Shown piece after piece: positions 22,501 to 32,159 of a DNA stretch of 37,904 nucleotides (positions are counted from its first letter, which is position 1; every line of letters begins with the position of its first letter). The notes under the pieces are model-generated. The model saw nothing but the letters and a program-made list of their open reading frames with translations, was not told where the DNA came from and did no database searches. Origin of the DNA: Mnemiopsis leidyi (Eukaryota; Ctenophora; Tentaculata; Lobata; Bolinopsidae). A program made the position numbers and the translations under genes. Location of the stretch: positions 13,552-51,455 of the forward strand of contig JH152945.1 in the NCBI GenBank assembly GCA_000226015.1, written 5' to 3'.

Positions 22501-22689
22501 CTATCTCTCTGTCCCTGATCTCTATAGAATTTTTCAGCCTCTAAAGTGACCTGGGTTTCACATTCAGGTTATACTGTACCAACGTGATATGTGCAATCGT
22601 GAAGTTTTTCTAAGCAACTGTTCCTGTAACAAGGTATGTTAACAGAAATTAAACTATGTTGTAAAACTGTTATCTGTAGAGACATAATA

Positions 22690-22784
22690 ATAAGCGTGAT
22701 GAGTAAATGTTACACACTCTGATATGAAAAAAGTTTTTTGCTTTTTTTATTTCGTGATAGAAATCATTATCATTCTGACTCCTG
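22690..22784 (+). ncRNA. Box C/D snoRNA, 28S guide family, tandem copy 1
   Basis: Box C GTGATGA is at 22696-22702, D' CTGA at 22719-22722, C' GTGATAG at 22754-22760 and D CTGA at 22775-22778. The D' guide GTTACACACT is the complement of 28S AGTGTGTAAC, just before the ACTCACCTGCCG region, predicting a 2'-O-methyl U. Confidence 0.82.
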
Positions 22785-23016
22785 TTAATCTACGTTCTAT
22801 TTTAATTTCATATTTCACGGCTTTAGATAATATCGCAAATTCAAGGTAATTCGACTAGACCAAGTACAAAGACGGAAATTCCGATGACTGCTGTATCAAG
22901 ATGAACTGGAAAGAATAACGCAGGTATGTTCACAATGTTATCTTACGAGCAGTATCTCGAATCGCAAACATTTACGAGGTTATAGAAACTGCTATCTGTA
23001 TCGACTTAACACTTTT

Positions 23017-23109
23017 ATAAGCGTGATGAGTTTATGTTACACACTCTGATTTGAAAAAGTTTTATACTTTTTTATTTCGTGATAGAAATCATTATCATTC
23101 TGACTCCTT
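23017..23109 (+). ncRNA. Box C/D snoRNA, 28S guide family, tandem copy 2
   Basis: Box C is at 23023-23029, D' at 23046-23049, and C' and D (23100-23103) are all conserved. The guide is identical to copy 1. Confidence 0.82.
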
Positions 23110-23333
23110 TTAATCAACGTTCTATTTTTATTTCATTTCTCGCGGTTGTTAACAAACCGCATATTATCAAGGTGACTCGTCCGAAGATGGAAATTCTGAT
23201 GACTGATGTATGGAGACGAAATGAAAATGTTTCCAAGGATAAGGCAGGTATGTTTACAATGTTAACTTACGAAAAAAAAACTCGGATCGCAAACATTTAC
23301 ATTGTTGTAAAAACTGCTTTCTGTAGCGACATA

Positions 23334-23426
23334 ATAAGCGTGATGAGTAAATGTTACACACTCTGATTTGAAAAAGTTTTATTCTTCTTCATCTCGTGAT
23401 AGAAATCATTATCATTCTGACTTCTC
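23334..23426 (+). ncRNA. Box C/D snoRNA, 28S guide family, tandem copy 3
   Basis: Box C is at 23340-23346, D' at 23363-23366 and D at 23417-23420. The guide is identical to copies 1 and 2, and the second guide AAATCATTATCATT before D is conserved too. Confidence 0.82.
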
Positions 23427-23696
23427 TATATCAACGTTCTATTTTAATTCCATTTCTTACGGCTATTAACAGGATCGCAAATTCAAGGTTGTTCGTTTCG
23501 ACAGAGCTAATACAGATAATCGGATCACGACTTAGAGATGAAATATTTTGTCAATGAGAAAGGTAAACACTATTAACTCTGCATGCAAAACTTCCAGCCA
23601 TAAATCTGTTCGAATTTTCAATTTTGACAGTTGCAAGAGAGTTCAATTTGCTTTGAATTCATTAAATCTCCAAGTAACAAATTTAATTTGATTCTC

Positions 23697-23762
23697 CAAA
23701 TATGATGACAATTTGACGGGCGGACTGAACTATATTTGTCGATTCGTCAAACACTGATTTTA
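23697..23762 (+). ncRNA. Box C/D snoRNA, SNORD43-like, copy 3
   Basis: Box C ATGATGA is at 23702-23708, D' CTGA at 23725-23728 and D CTGA at 23754-23757. The 18S guide GACGGGCGG is intact. Flanks resemble those of copy 2, which points to segmental duplication between the two host blocks. Confidence 0.85.
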
Positions 23763-24509
23763 AATTATCTAGTTGTCATTTGTGTCCGATGCGGACAAAG
23801 GCATTTACAGTTAAACTTTTCAGATCCCCCAACAGGACAATAACAAAGTCTACTTTCTGCACTGCAAAGATGAGGCTTAACAAACTTGAAAGTAATTGGA
23901 ACTGATTGTGATCTTCGAGATGGTTGGGAAGCACTTGGTGGTATTGAAGAGGAGGCATTTAACAATGACAGGTAGTTAACAATGCCGCCTTGCCCCTTGT
24001 TCACAAGATTGCTTCTCATGCTTGCAGCATTGTAAGCTGAGGTTGAAACACATTTATCTACTCCTGAAGCTTCATCCTCGTATGTCTGCATTAATTGATC
24101 AATTTGCAGCCAAGAAACAAAACTCGTTGACTAGATTAGTTAAACGAATTCGATGTTGCAACTTGGCGAGCATGCCTTGAGGGCGAGGCCCTATGAACAG
24201 CTCTTAATACTCTTAATAGACAAGAATAAATTTCATGTGGAAATAACAAAAGTTCCTTTACAAGAAGCTTGTTAATTACTTAAAAAAGATCGATTGTTGT
24301 TTTTGTCTTACCCATAAACAAAGTTTGAAATAAAACAATTTAGTTGGAAGTGAAACAGTCAGGCTTTTGTAGAGAACACAACTGGTTGGCGGGGCTAGAC
24401 GCGGGTAAATAGTTGAGTAATGAGTCTGTGGAAAACCTTGGCGCTTCAGTTTATTCTCTTTGTTATGGTGAGAACCTTAACTACTTCATTAATTTTTACT
24501 ACTATATAG

Positions 24510-24583
24510 TTTTCGTGATGACCGAAATAACTTTCGTTCTACTGTATGAACCATGGAGAAAAGCTTAATTTGCTCTGACAAAA
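24510..24583 (+). ncRNA. Box C/D snoRNA, SNORD59-like, copy 3
   Basis: Box C GTGATGA is at 24515-24521 and D CTGA at 24575-24578. The D' side with the 18S guide is identical to copies 1 and 2. The segment before box D has diverged. Confidence 0.78.
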
Positions 24584-24849
24584 AACAAATTAACCTCTAG
24601 ATTAATTGTTCACAAATTTATTGTTGACTTTTTCTATTATCTAGAAGAACAAAGAATAACTTCAAGATGGACTACATGGAGCAGTCTTGTCTACGACCCT
24701 CTCTATGGCTCTATGACTTGTCAATTTTCAAAGTGTTCCTACAAGAACTGTAACTGATAAAGGATATATGAATAAAAACTCTGACCTCGGTGTTCCAATG
24801 GTACGTCGCTGGATCCGTATTTTCAAATCAGTTCTGTTAAATTATCCTT

Positions 24850-24917
24850 AAGGATGATGATTTTATCACGACGGTCATCTGAAATATAATGAGAGAGAAT
24901 TAGTGATACTGACTTTC
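24850..24917 (+). ncRNA. Box C/D snoRNA, 28S guide
   Basis: Box C ATGATGA is at 24854-24860, D' CTGA at 24879-24882 and D CTGA at 24909-24912, with an AAGG/CTTT terminal stem. The D' guide TCACGACGGTC is the complement of 28S GACCGTCGTGA, predicting methylation of the first C of GACC. Yeast has methylated sites in this stretch. Confidence 0.75.
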
Positions 24918-24988
24918 AGCGCTCCTTTTAGTGCTCTTTTCTTCGGTTATCTAGATCTTACTCTATCATTATGTTCACAGACTTAGAT

Positions 24989-25069
24989 CACGGGTGATGA
25001 ATGAGATTGAGACATGAAGAAGATTGAGACATGAAGAAGATTGAGATTGAGACATTGTTTCTGACAAAC
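24989..25069 (+). ncRNA. Weak box C/D candidate with internal repeats
   Basis: GTGATGA is at 24994-25000 and CTGA at 25061-25064. The interior is a short repeat (GATTGAGACATGAAGAA). It may be simple sequence and not an RNA. Confidence 0.3.
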
Positions 25070-25130
25070 ATGGTACGTTTTCTAAAAAATTAAACTAAAA
25101 TTTAAGAGAATGTTTATTTTTATGCCAATG

Positions 25131-25197
25131 TAAAATGATGTTCTAAACTTTCGTTCTACTGCATGAACCATGGAGAAAGATCACATGTCTGATACAC
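25131..25197 (+). ncRNA. Box C/D snoRNA, SNORD59-like, diverged copy 4
   Basis: The core ACTTTCGTTCTACTG..TGAACCATGGAGAAA is retained. Box C is degenerate (ATGATGT, 25135-25141) and box D CTGA is at 25189-25192. It may be a decaying copy or a functional variant. Confidence 0.55.
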
Positions 25198-25430
25198 TTT
25201 AACATTTGAATCACATATTTTGAACTTAATGGTAGTTGTTAAAGTTTCCATTACTTTCAGGCGGAGGAACATGGAATTTCCTACAGAACAAAGAAACATA
25301 GAACAGAGAAAAAACTGAATATTTCTCGAACTTTGTTTTATTGCCTCTCATTGCAATTGTCCTATATTGTTATGCAGCGTTTTTGAGATTTCACACAACT
25401 ATGGTATGAATAAATTTCTTGTTCACTAGC

Positions 25431-28400
25431 ATGTCCCACAATCGTGGTCACAACAGTGGTCGTTACCATGGCAACCGAGATGGCGGCGGAAGCGGCGGCG
25501 GCCCTGATCGACACGACAGACGACCCCACCACCACCATCACAACAAACCGTACGACAACCGGCGGGGCGGTTACCATGACAACCGGCGAGGCGGTTTCCG
25601 AGGCGGTTACCAGGACAACAGACGAGGAGGGGGTTATCATGATAACCGGATAAGCGATGATGTGAAGCTGAAAGTGGGGATGTTGTTTGACAAGAGTTAT
25701 GTTTTTACGGGAACCGAGACGTTTTCACTTCCCGACCACGCTACCTGGTTTACCCACCAGCCGTACAAGGTAAATGACAATGTCGGGAAAGTCACGTATT
25801 TTGCTTCAGTCGCCACTAGAGCCGTTCGGATATCGTAGCTTTTCAAACGACTTATTTATAGCAAATCGTTTACGTTTTAAAGTAAAATCTTTCACGTTTC
25901 AGTTATATTTGAAAATTTCAAGTTTCCATAATGTTACTCCTATCTCCTATTTCATTAGCTATAGCAAATTTGATTGTTTTAGCAGTCGTGATCCTTCAGG
26001 CGCCCAATACTTGTAGGTGTCGACACTCCAACACTTCAAAGAGGACCTGAACCGGACAAAGGACAAACTAAACGACAAAGACAAGGAAGTGTGGCACCGA
26101 CACACGAGGTTCACCAACCCTGCTGGGAATATCATGAGGACGGTCCGTCAGGAACTCCAGGCAGAGCTCCTCACTCAGGTATTATTACTGATTTATAGAG
26201 TGTGAAACGTTCTTACGGCTTACCTATCATTAGCGATGAGGTGAATGTAAGGCTATTATGCATTTGTAAGTTGAATTGGGCCAGTTATGGAAGTAAAGGT
26301 GGTCAACCATTTTTTATCCTAAGTTTTTAAATTTCGTTTACAAATCCCAACCATCAGTATCCCAAATGTGATACTATCCCAAATCATAATACTGTCGCAC
26401 TCTTTGCCGCATGGCGAGCACGATGTTCGTCAGGCCTTTCAGATGTGCTAAATTAAGTTTTATAAGATTAATTACCCAACGTTTCCATTATGATTCTCTG
26501 GGCAGTCCTCTTTTAACATTGACAACAAAATCTAGATAAGGTTCGTTTACATTTTCCCGGGTCACGATTTCAAACACGAATCCATGATAATATCTCTCAT
26601 GTAAAAACCTCTCCAGGCGTGGGCTAAGTTCTACGAAATGGCCGGCAAGATAGTCCCGGAAAAGTCAGACTTCACCTCGGTCCACATCTGTGAGGCACCG
26701 GGCGGGTTCATCTGTTCTCTGAACCACTACCTGAAGAGAAACAATCCTAAATGTCAGTGGAACTGGTTTGGAATGACTCTCAACCCTTACTTTGAAGGTA
26801 TGCTACATTTGCATTCGAAGAACTTTGTTCTTTTAAGTCTTTCGTTCTCTCTGCACTTCCTTACCCCTTGTCAGACGTTGCAGATGTCTGCCGAGTCATT
26901 TAAAAGTGCAACAAAAATGAACAATGAATTCCCCTGAGTGTTAAATCTGGCACTTGGATCAAAAGTTGTTTAACAATTTCTGATATGATAACAATTGATA
27001 ACAGCCAGTGCTTTTATTTAACTGTAGATAATTCTCAATTTCAAGTTAACAATAGTCGAGTTAACAATAGTATGGTCTCTCAGGAAACACATCAAAGGAG
27101 ATGGTTGACGACGATTTGTTCATTTCCAAGACGTACAGCCACTGGTATTTTGGAGGTGGTAATTCTGGGAACATCATGAACGGAGACAACATTGCTGATC
27201 TTCGTCGAAAAGTTTCATCGGAGGTGAGTTAAGTTTCCATATTTACAGAATTTGAGTTTACAATTTAAATTTACATTCACATAATTTGCTACTGATTGCA
27301 ATTTTGTCTTACTCAATTGGCTGTTGCTTTCTGTGTTAATTATAATGTTAATCTATAATGTGACCTAAAAATGGATCTCAACTGTATCATTTCTGAATGT
27401 TTAACAAAACACCCTACATAAGTGTAAAACCCTGACACTCTTTCTAACGAGCCCCCTCCTCCCCAGTCCACATCCCCTGTCCTGCTAGTTACTGCTGACG
27501 GTAGTATAGACTGTCAAGACAACCCAAACGAGCAAGAAGCTACGGTCGCACACCTCCATTATTGTGAGACAATCTCCGCTCTCACTCTTCTCTCGCCCGG
27601 CGGAAACTTCCTCCTTAAGGGATTTACTCTGTTTGAACATTCCACCCTCTGTCTGACTTACCTGCTTGTCTGTGTCTTTGATAAGGTTTGTCATACATTT
27701 TTGGGAAGAGATTTTCTTGAAAATCAGGTTTATAGTTTATAGTTTATAGTTTTTAAATGGATCTATTTTAAAATTCAATCATTTCCTTTGCAAAGGTTTA
27801 CCTATGATAAGACATCATACTCATCCAACTCAACATTTATTTTAACCCCTACTCTTGTTGTAGGTGGAGGTAGTAAAACCTAGTAAAATACTAGTTTAAC
27901 CACTACTCTTGTTGTAGGTGGAGGTAGTAAAACCTCTGACGAGCAAGTCCGGAAACTCTGAAACGTACACCCTCTGTACTGGATACCGTGCAGATGTACT
28001 CTCGAGCGAACAGCTCGCTGCCTTGCAGAAACACCACTCCTTATCCGGCTCTGACAACGCTTTCTTTGCAAGGTTAGCAGCTCAATCCTCAGATTGATAT
28101 GTTAATGAGCAATTAATTTTCTGGCGTCACATATACGAGATTTCGTAACATTTATGCACTCTTTGCCGCATGGCGAGCACAATGTTCGTCAGGCCTTTCA
28201 GATGTGCTAAATTAAGTTTTTAAGATTAATTACCCAACGTTTCCATAAAGATTCTCTGGGCAGTCCTCTTTTAACATTAACAACAAAATCCAGATAAGGT
28301 TCATTTATATTTTCCCGGGTCACGATTTCGAACACGAATCCATGATAATTTCTCTCAGGTCAGACATTCCGGAGGACTTCATAATCAAGTTCAAGGAATG

Positions 28401-30350
28401 TTCTCAGAAATTTAAGAATTATCAACAACAGATGATTGAAAACAATATCCGAACTTTCGAGAATCTTCCCGCTCATGAGAAAAACGAACTTTTTCAGGTA
28501 TGAGATAATTTTATAATGAGTAAGTTGTATAATGGGGACCCTCCTCCTCCCACCATCGCCCACGGTGATCTTTAAATCATAAAAATAATTAAATCTTATA
28601 TTTGCTAACCGGCTTGCCCTACAATAAATTCAGTAATTGGTCGAACTAATTTCGTTCAACGCAAGGGTAGCTGTATGAATTTTCAAACCTAAACTCTAAA
28701 CTTAATAAAAATCCATTGTTCAGACGAAGAAGTACGCGGTTGAACATTACATGAAGACAGTATGTAGAGGTCTAGGTCCCATCTCAGATCAGGACAGACT
28801 GGTTAAAGACATCTATTTGAACGGTACCAAGCTCAACACCACAGCAATGCTTAGCAGCGACGGAAAACGTGGCTCAAATAGAAGAATGGTTGGTTTTGTG
28901 GACGTTTCAGTTTTTTGTTTGCCCGATCTTCGTCAGGGTGCTGGTTGTTTACAAGTTTTGTAGATTGTTTGACGTTTTGTCAGATAGTCTTCAATTACCC
29001 ATCGCTATCGGGCTATAGAAACTTCTAGATCCATAGTACTGTCTGCGATAGTCTATTGTCCTGACAGCCTCCGTTTTCTAGCACAAATCCCTAGTCCCCA
29101 CTTTGACATTTCCGATTTATCCCCCAAAATAGCTGAGATATTTGAATAAACTTTAAAGATTTAACGTACACAAAACCGTTCAGCAAGCACAGAGTCACAG
29201 CGAGAAACAACAGGAACGTTCTCTAAGTTGGTTTGACAGAACTGTTCTCCCGCTTCTCAAACCCATATCAGAGGATACCACCGAGCAGAATATCGGGGAC
29301 AAGCTCATGGCTAAGATGGGTTTCACCGCTGGGGAGGGTCTGGGTCGGGACGGCTCGGGGATGAAAGAAGCCATCAAAGTCAAGCAGCTTGAGGATGGTG
29401 CGGGGCTGGGATACTCTACCAATCCTGTAAACTCCGCTATCGTCAGTTGCCGAGAGGCGGTCCAGTGGTTCAACTTTCCCGGGGACCAAGAACTGGTTTT
29501 GTCGCCGGTAGAGGGGAGGCGTCTGTCTCGGGTGACCAACTCGAGGTTCCTATCCGTGGACACGTTAGAGAAACTGAACGAGGCAGAGACCGAGAGTTCG
29601 GTTTTACAGCGAGATGATCTCTGTGATTTGGCTAAAAGTGTTCATGAGTACTACGCAATCAGCTCGATACCGGACGTTTGCGATTTCTGCTCCGTTCAAC
29701 TTGGATATTTAGATAAACTGACTGATTTTGTTTCTGAAAGTATGGTAGCTACCGACTTATCTCCTGCCATGAAATTTTGGACGTTCTTATCGAAACGGTG
29801 CAAAGTGGTGGACTCTTTCGAATGTGACGCCAATTCACTAGACCTACTATTATTCGACACCAGTTCGAAAAAGAGCATGTTAGAAAACATGCAGCTCCTC
29901 CTTTCCTCTCTAAAACCAGGCGGAAATTGTGTTGTGCACTGCCATAAACTCCAAGACAGATTTACAGTTTCTGTCGTCTACATTTTGACCAGACTATTCG
30001 AGTCTTGTTCCCTTGTCAAGACGGAGGTGTGTTGCCCTCACACCCCTGATCTGTTTTTCGTGGCTAAATCCTTCAAGTCATCAGATCATGAGAAATTACT
30101 TTCGTCAGTTGAGTCATGTTTGGATTCCCTTGGCAGACTTGAGCAAAATGACCGAGACATTGTTGAAATAGTACCGATATCTTTTCTTTTTCAATCCGAT
30201 TTCTACAGCTTTTTGTCCTGCATTAATGAAAAGGTATCTTTGGATGCGTTTGATACGATTATTGATCTTGAAAAAATGAACTACGAGGCTTCGTTTCCGT
30301 CTGGAAAAAGTAATGGTTTTATCACGAAATGTATTGAGGAAACCCAATGA
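25431..30350 (+). CDS. CMTR2: Cap2 2'-O-methyltransferase CMTR2 with inserted G-patch domain, 9 exons
   Basis: Methylates the ribose of the second transcribed nucleotide of mRNA/snRNA caps. The exons 25431-25769, 26017-26178, 26617-26797, 27084-27223, 27467-27685, 27918-28072, 28359-28497, 28724-28888 and 29184-30350 join in frame to 888 residues (human 770). Domains: an RGG/His-rich low-complexity N terminus (1-80); the catalytic RrmJ-type domain (about 85-440) with SAM motif ICEAPGGF and the likely triad K171, D285 (TADGS), K325 ([10 protein letters not shown]); a linker; a G-patch (about 537-582; [23 protein letters not shown]); and a degenerate second RrmJ fold (about 590-870) without catalytic residues. 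Human CMTR2 has no G-patch; CMTR1 does, at its N terminus. The ATG chosen lies one base after an AG acceptor. The donor of exon 8 (GTTGGT) is weak. A poly(A) signal lies at 30387-30392. Confidence 0.95.
26397..26521 (+). ncRNA. Putative H/ACA snoRNA family A, copy 3 (CMTR2 intron 2)
   Basis: GCAC/GTGC stem, AAATTA hinge and ACA at 26516-26518. Beyond the RNA, similarity to copy 4 continues for about 80 bases (to about 26602), so copies 3 and 4 share a duplicated intron segment. Confidence 0.72.
27847..27936 (+). repeat. Tandem duplication of the CMTR2 exon 6 splice acceptor
   Basis: About 34 bases are present twice, 54 bases apart: the end of the intron (CTACTCTTGTTGTAG) and the first 18 or so coding bases. 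The second copy (AG at 27916-27917) is the true acceptor. Use of the first (AG near 27863) would add in-frame codons ending in TAA. Confidence 0.85.
28156..28279 (+). ncRNA. Putative H/ACA snoRNA family A, copy 4 (CMTR2 intron 6)
   Basis: Same fold as the other three copies, ACA at 28274-28276. The following intron sequence up to exon 7 matches 26522-26602, and its last 30 bases also precede the exon copy at 16277. Confidence 0.72.
28921..29088 (+). ncRNA. Putative H/ACA snoRNA family D, copy 1 (CMTR2 intron 8)
   Basis: The 168-base element is repeated at the same length in RPL24 intron 2. The outer 5' stem is GCCCGA/TCGGGC, the H box ATAGAA lies at 29015-29020, the 3' stem is CTAGA/TCTAG, and ACA at 29083-29085 is followed by three bases before identity ends. 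The target was not determined. Confidence 0.78.
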
Positions 30351-30823
30351 TTTTTTATGATTCATTTTATTTGCCAATTTCTTAGAATAAAAGAAAGTTT
30401 TTGGAATTTGAAGATAAGTAAAAAAATTATTTGCCAATGATTAACTATTTCGATATTTTGTTAAGATTGCACTCCCATGTTTTAAGTTTTTTTCTGTATA
30501 ATAAATATTTTGTGTATTAGCTTATGTTATTTCAAATTATGTTGTCTGCTTTCAAAATGCAAGAAAATTCATTTTAACGATCGTGAAAACACAAGTAAAT
30601 CTGACTATAAACAATCGTTACACATCATATATTACTTTATATTAATCCGTTTGAAAATTTTTCGTGAAACAATTTTAAAGGTACTTAACGAGTAACCATT
30701 TAATACTTGTGTGATTTGTATAACATTGAACTGTATGTTACAAATTATTTTTAAATCTTGTAATCTTGTAAATCTTGTATAACTTCAATCCAATTCTAAC
30801 CCGCCTCACTCCGAATAGGAGCC

Positions 30824-31705
30824 ATGTCTCTGAAGTTAGACCTTTGCAACTTCTCCGGCTACAAAATCTACCCTTCCTGCGGTATCAGACTGGCCAGAAC
30901 TGATGGCAAGATCTACAACTTTGTCAGCAAAAAAGCGAGGAATGCCTACCTTATGAAGAAGAATCCCCGTAAAATCGCCTGGACGGTTCTTTACAGGTCA
31001 GAATATTCTCGTCCACCATATACAAATCGATAATGCAGTTAACAAATCAATAATGCAATCAATCTTGTCATTGCGGTCATAAAAATGGATTCTTCAAAAT
31101 GGAACATTCTTTCAGACGTAAGATGAAGAAGGGTACAGAGCAGGATGTGGCCAAGAAGAGGGCGAGGAAGACAACTAAATTCCAGAGATCTATCCAGGGT
31201 GCAACTCTTGAAAACATTCTCGCCAAACGAAACCAGAAACCTGAGGTTAGATTTGGGAATTGACTTAAACTTGTTTATTTGCCCGAACTTCGTCAGGGTG
31301 CTGGTTGTTTACCGGTTTTGTAGATTGTTTGACGTTTTGTCAGATAGTCTTCAATTACCCATCGCTATCGGGCTAAAGAAACTTCTAGATCCATAGTACT
31401 GTCTGCGATAGTCTATTGTCCTGACAGCCTCCGTTTTCTAGCACATTCCAAACTGAACCTTTTTTCTCACTCGCTCAAAGCTGTTTTATATTTAGCCTTT
31501 AAAGTTCACCCAATAAAATACTCAGGTACGAAAAGCCCAGCGAGAGCAAGTGATCCGATCTCAGAAAGAAAAGATCAAGGCGAAGAAAGAAGCCAAGTCC
31601 TCCAACAAGAAGAAGACAGACACCAAAGCGGTGAGAGCCGCCCAGAAGAAGATCAACAAGGCCAACACGAAGAGCAAGCCTGGAAGAACGGGTGTCATGA
31701 TGTAA
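30824..31705 (+). CDS. RPL24: Large-subunit ribosomal protein eL24 (RPL24), 3 exons
   Basis: Component of the 60S subunit near the inter-subunit bridge; it replaces RSL24D1 during maturation. Exons 30824-30996, 31116-31245 and 31526-31705 join to 160 residues (human 157). Hallmarks are the [14 protein letters not shown] start, [43 protein letters not shown] and the lysine/alanine-rich basic tail. The AG acceptor at 30817-30818 lies five bases before the ATG, and CMTR2 ends 473 bases upstream. Intron 2 carries an H/ACA-like snoRNA shared with CMTR2. No canonical AATAAA is found after the stop. Confidence 0.97.
31281..31448 (+). ncRNA. Putative H/ACA snoRNA family D, copy 2 (RPL24 intron 2)
   Basis: Nearly identical to 28921-29088. 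The GCCCGA/TCGGGC stem is conserved, the H box is AAAGAA (still ANANNA), and ACA lies at 31443-31445. Identity stops at both predicted ends. Confidence 0.78.
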
Positions 31706-32159
31706 TCTGTATAGCGAGCTTCTTTTTTAATCTATCTACCCTGCGTATCACTGCTTACTCCGATATTTTTCCTTGTTTTCTCCCCCTAATACATCTGTCT
31801 GTACAAAGTTCTCTGTTCAGACATGTTCTACAGTGTTCAGAAACTTACTGTATGGAACCTCCTGTAGTTACAGTATCAGATCGGTCCAACAGTCGGCCCA
31901 CTCAGCCTTCAATGAGTAGCCTAGTTTTAGGCCGGTCCACCCAGCCGATTATGGGTAGCCAGCTTTGGCCGGTTTGCCCAAACCGATCGGATTTCTCTTG
32001 GGCGTTCAGTGATATATTCACTGTTTCCCAAGTAAGACTGTTTTAAACAAAATTCAGATTTATTTGCTCTGTTCGTCATCTGACTTGCTGATTCTTGGGC
32101 TTAAGTCAAAATTGTAAACTTTTACTGATATTTTTTAATTTCCCTGTTTAGTACCAGCC

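Larger units (their letters stand above)
22150..25414 (+). ncRNA. snoRNA host gene, second block
   Basis: Spliced, non-coding block with at least nine C/D snoRNAs in its introns. Probable exons include about 23830-23970, about 24654-24800 and a last exon from about 25261. A poly(A) signal AATAAA at 25409-25414 lies only 14 bases before the acceptor AG of CMTR2. It shares snoRNA families with the first block, so it is either the 3' part of one gene or a duplicate. The first three repeated units (22690-23470) are tandem copies of about 320 bases carrying one snoRNA and one exon each. Confidence 0.65.

Noticed and set aside
23765-24091. 108-residue minus-strand open frame
   Set aside because: It overlaps a likely plus-strand host-gene exon with good splice sites, and the product resembles no family I know.
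25362-25653. Alternative frames rich in V/T or A/T opposite and beside the CMTR2 start
   Set aside because: They are shadows of the RGG/His-rich N terminus, whose repeated codons keep all frames open.
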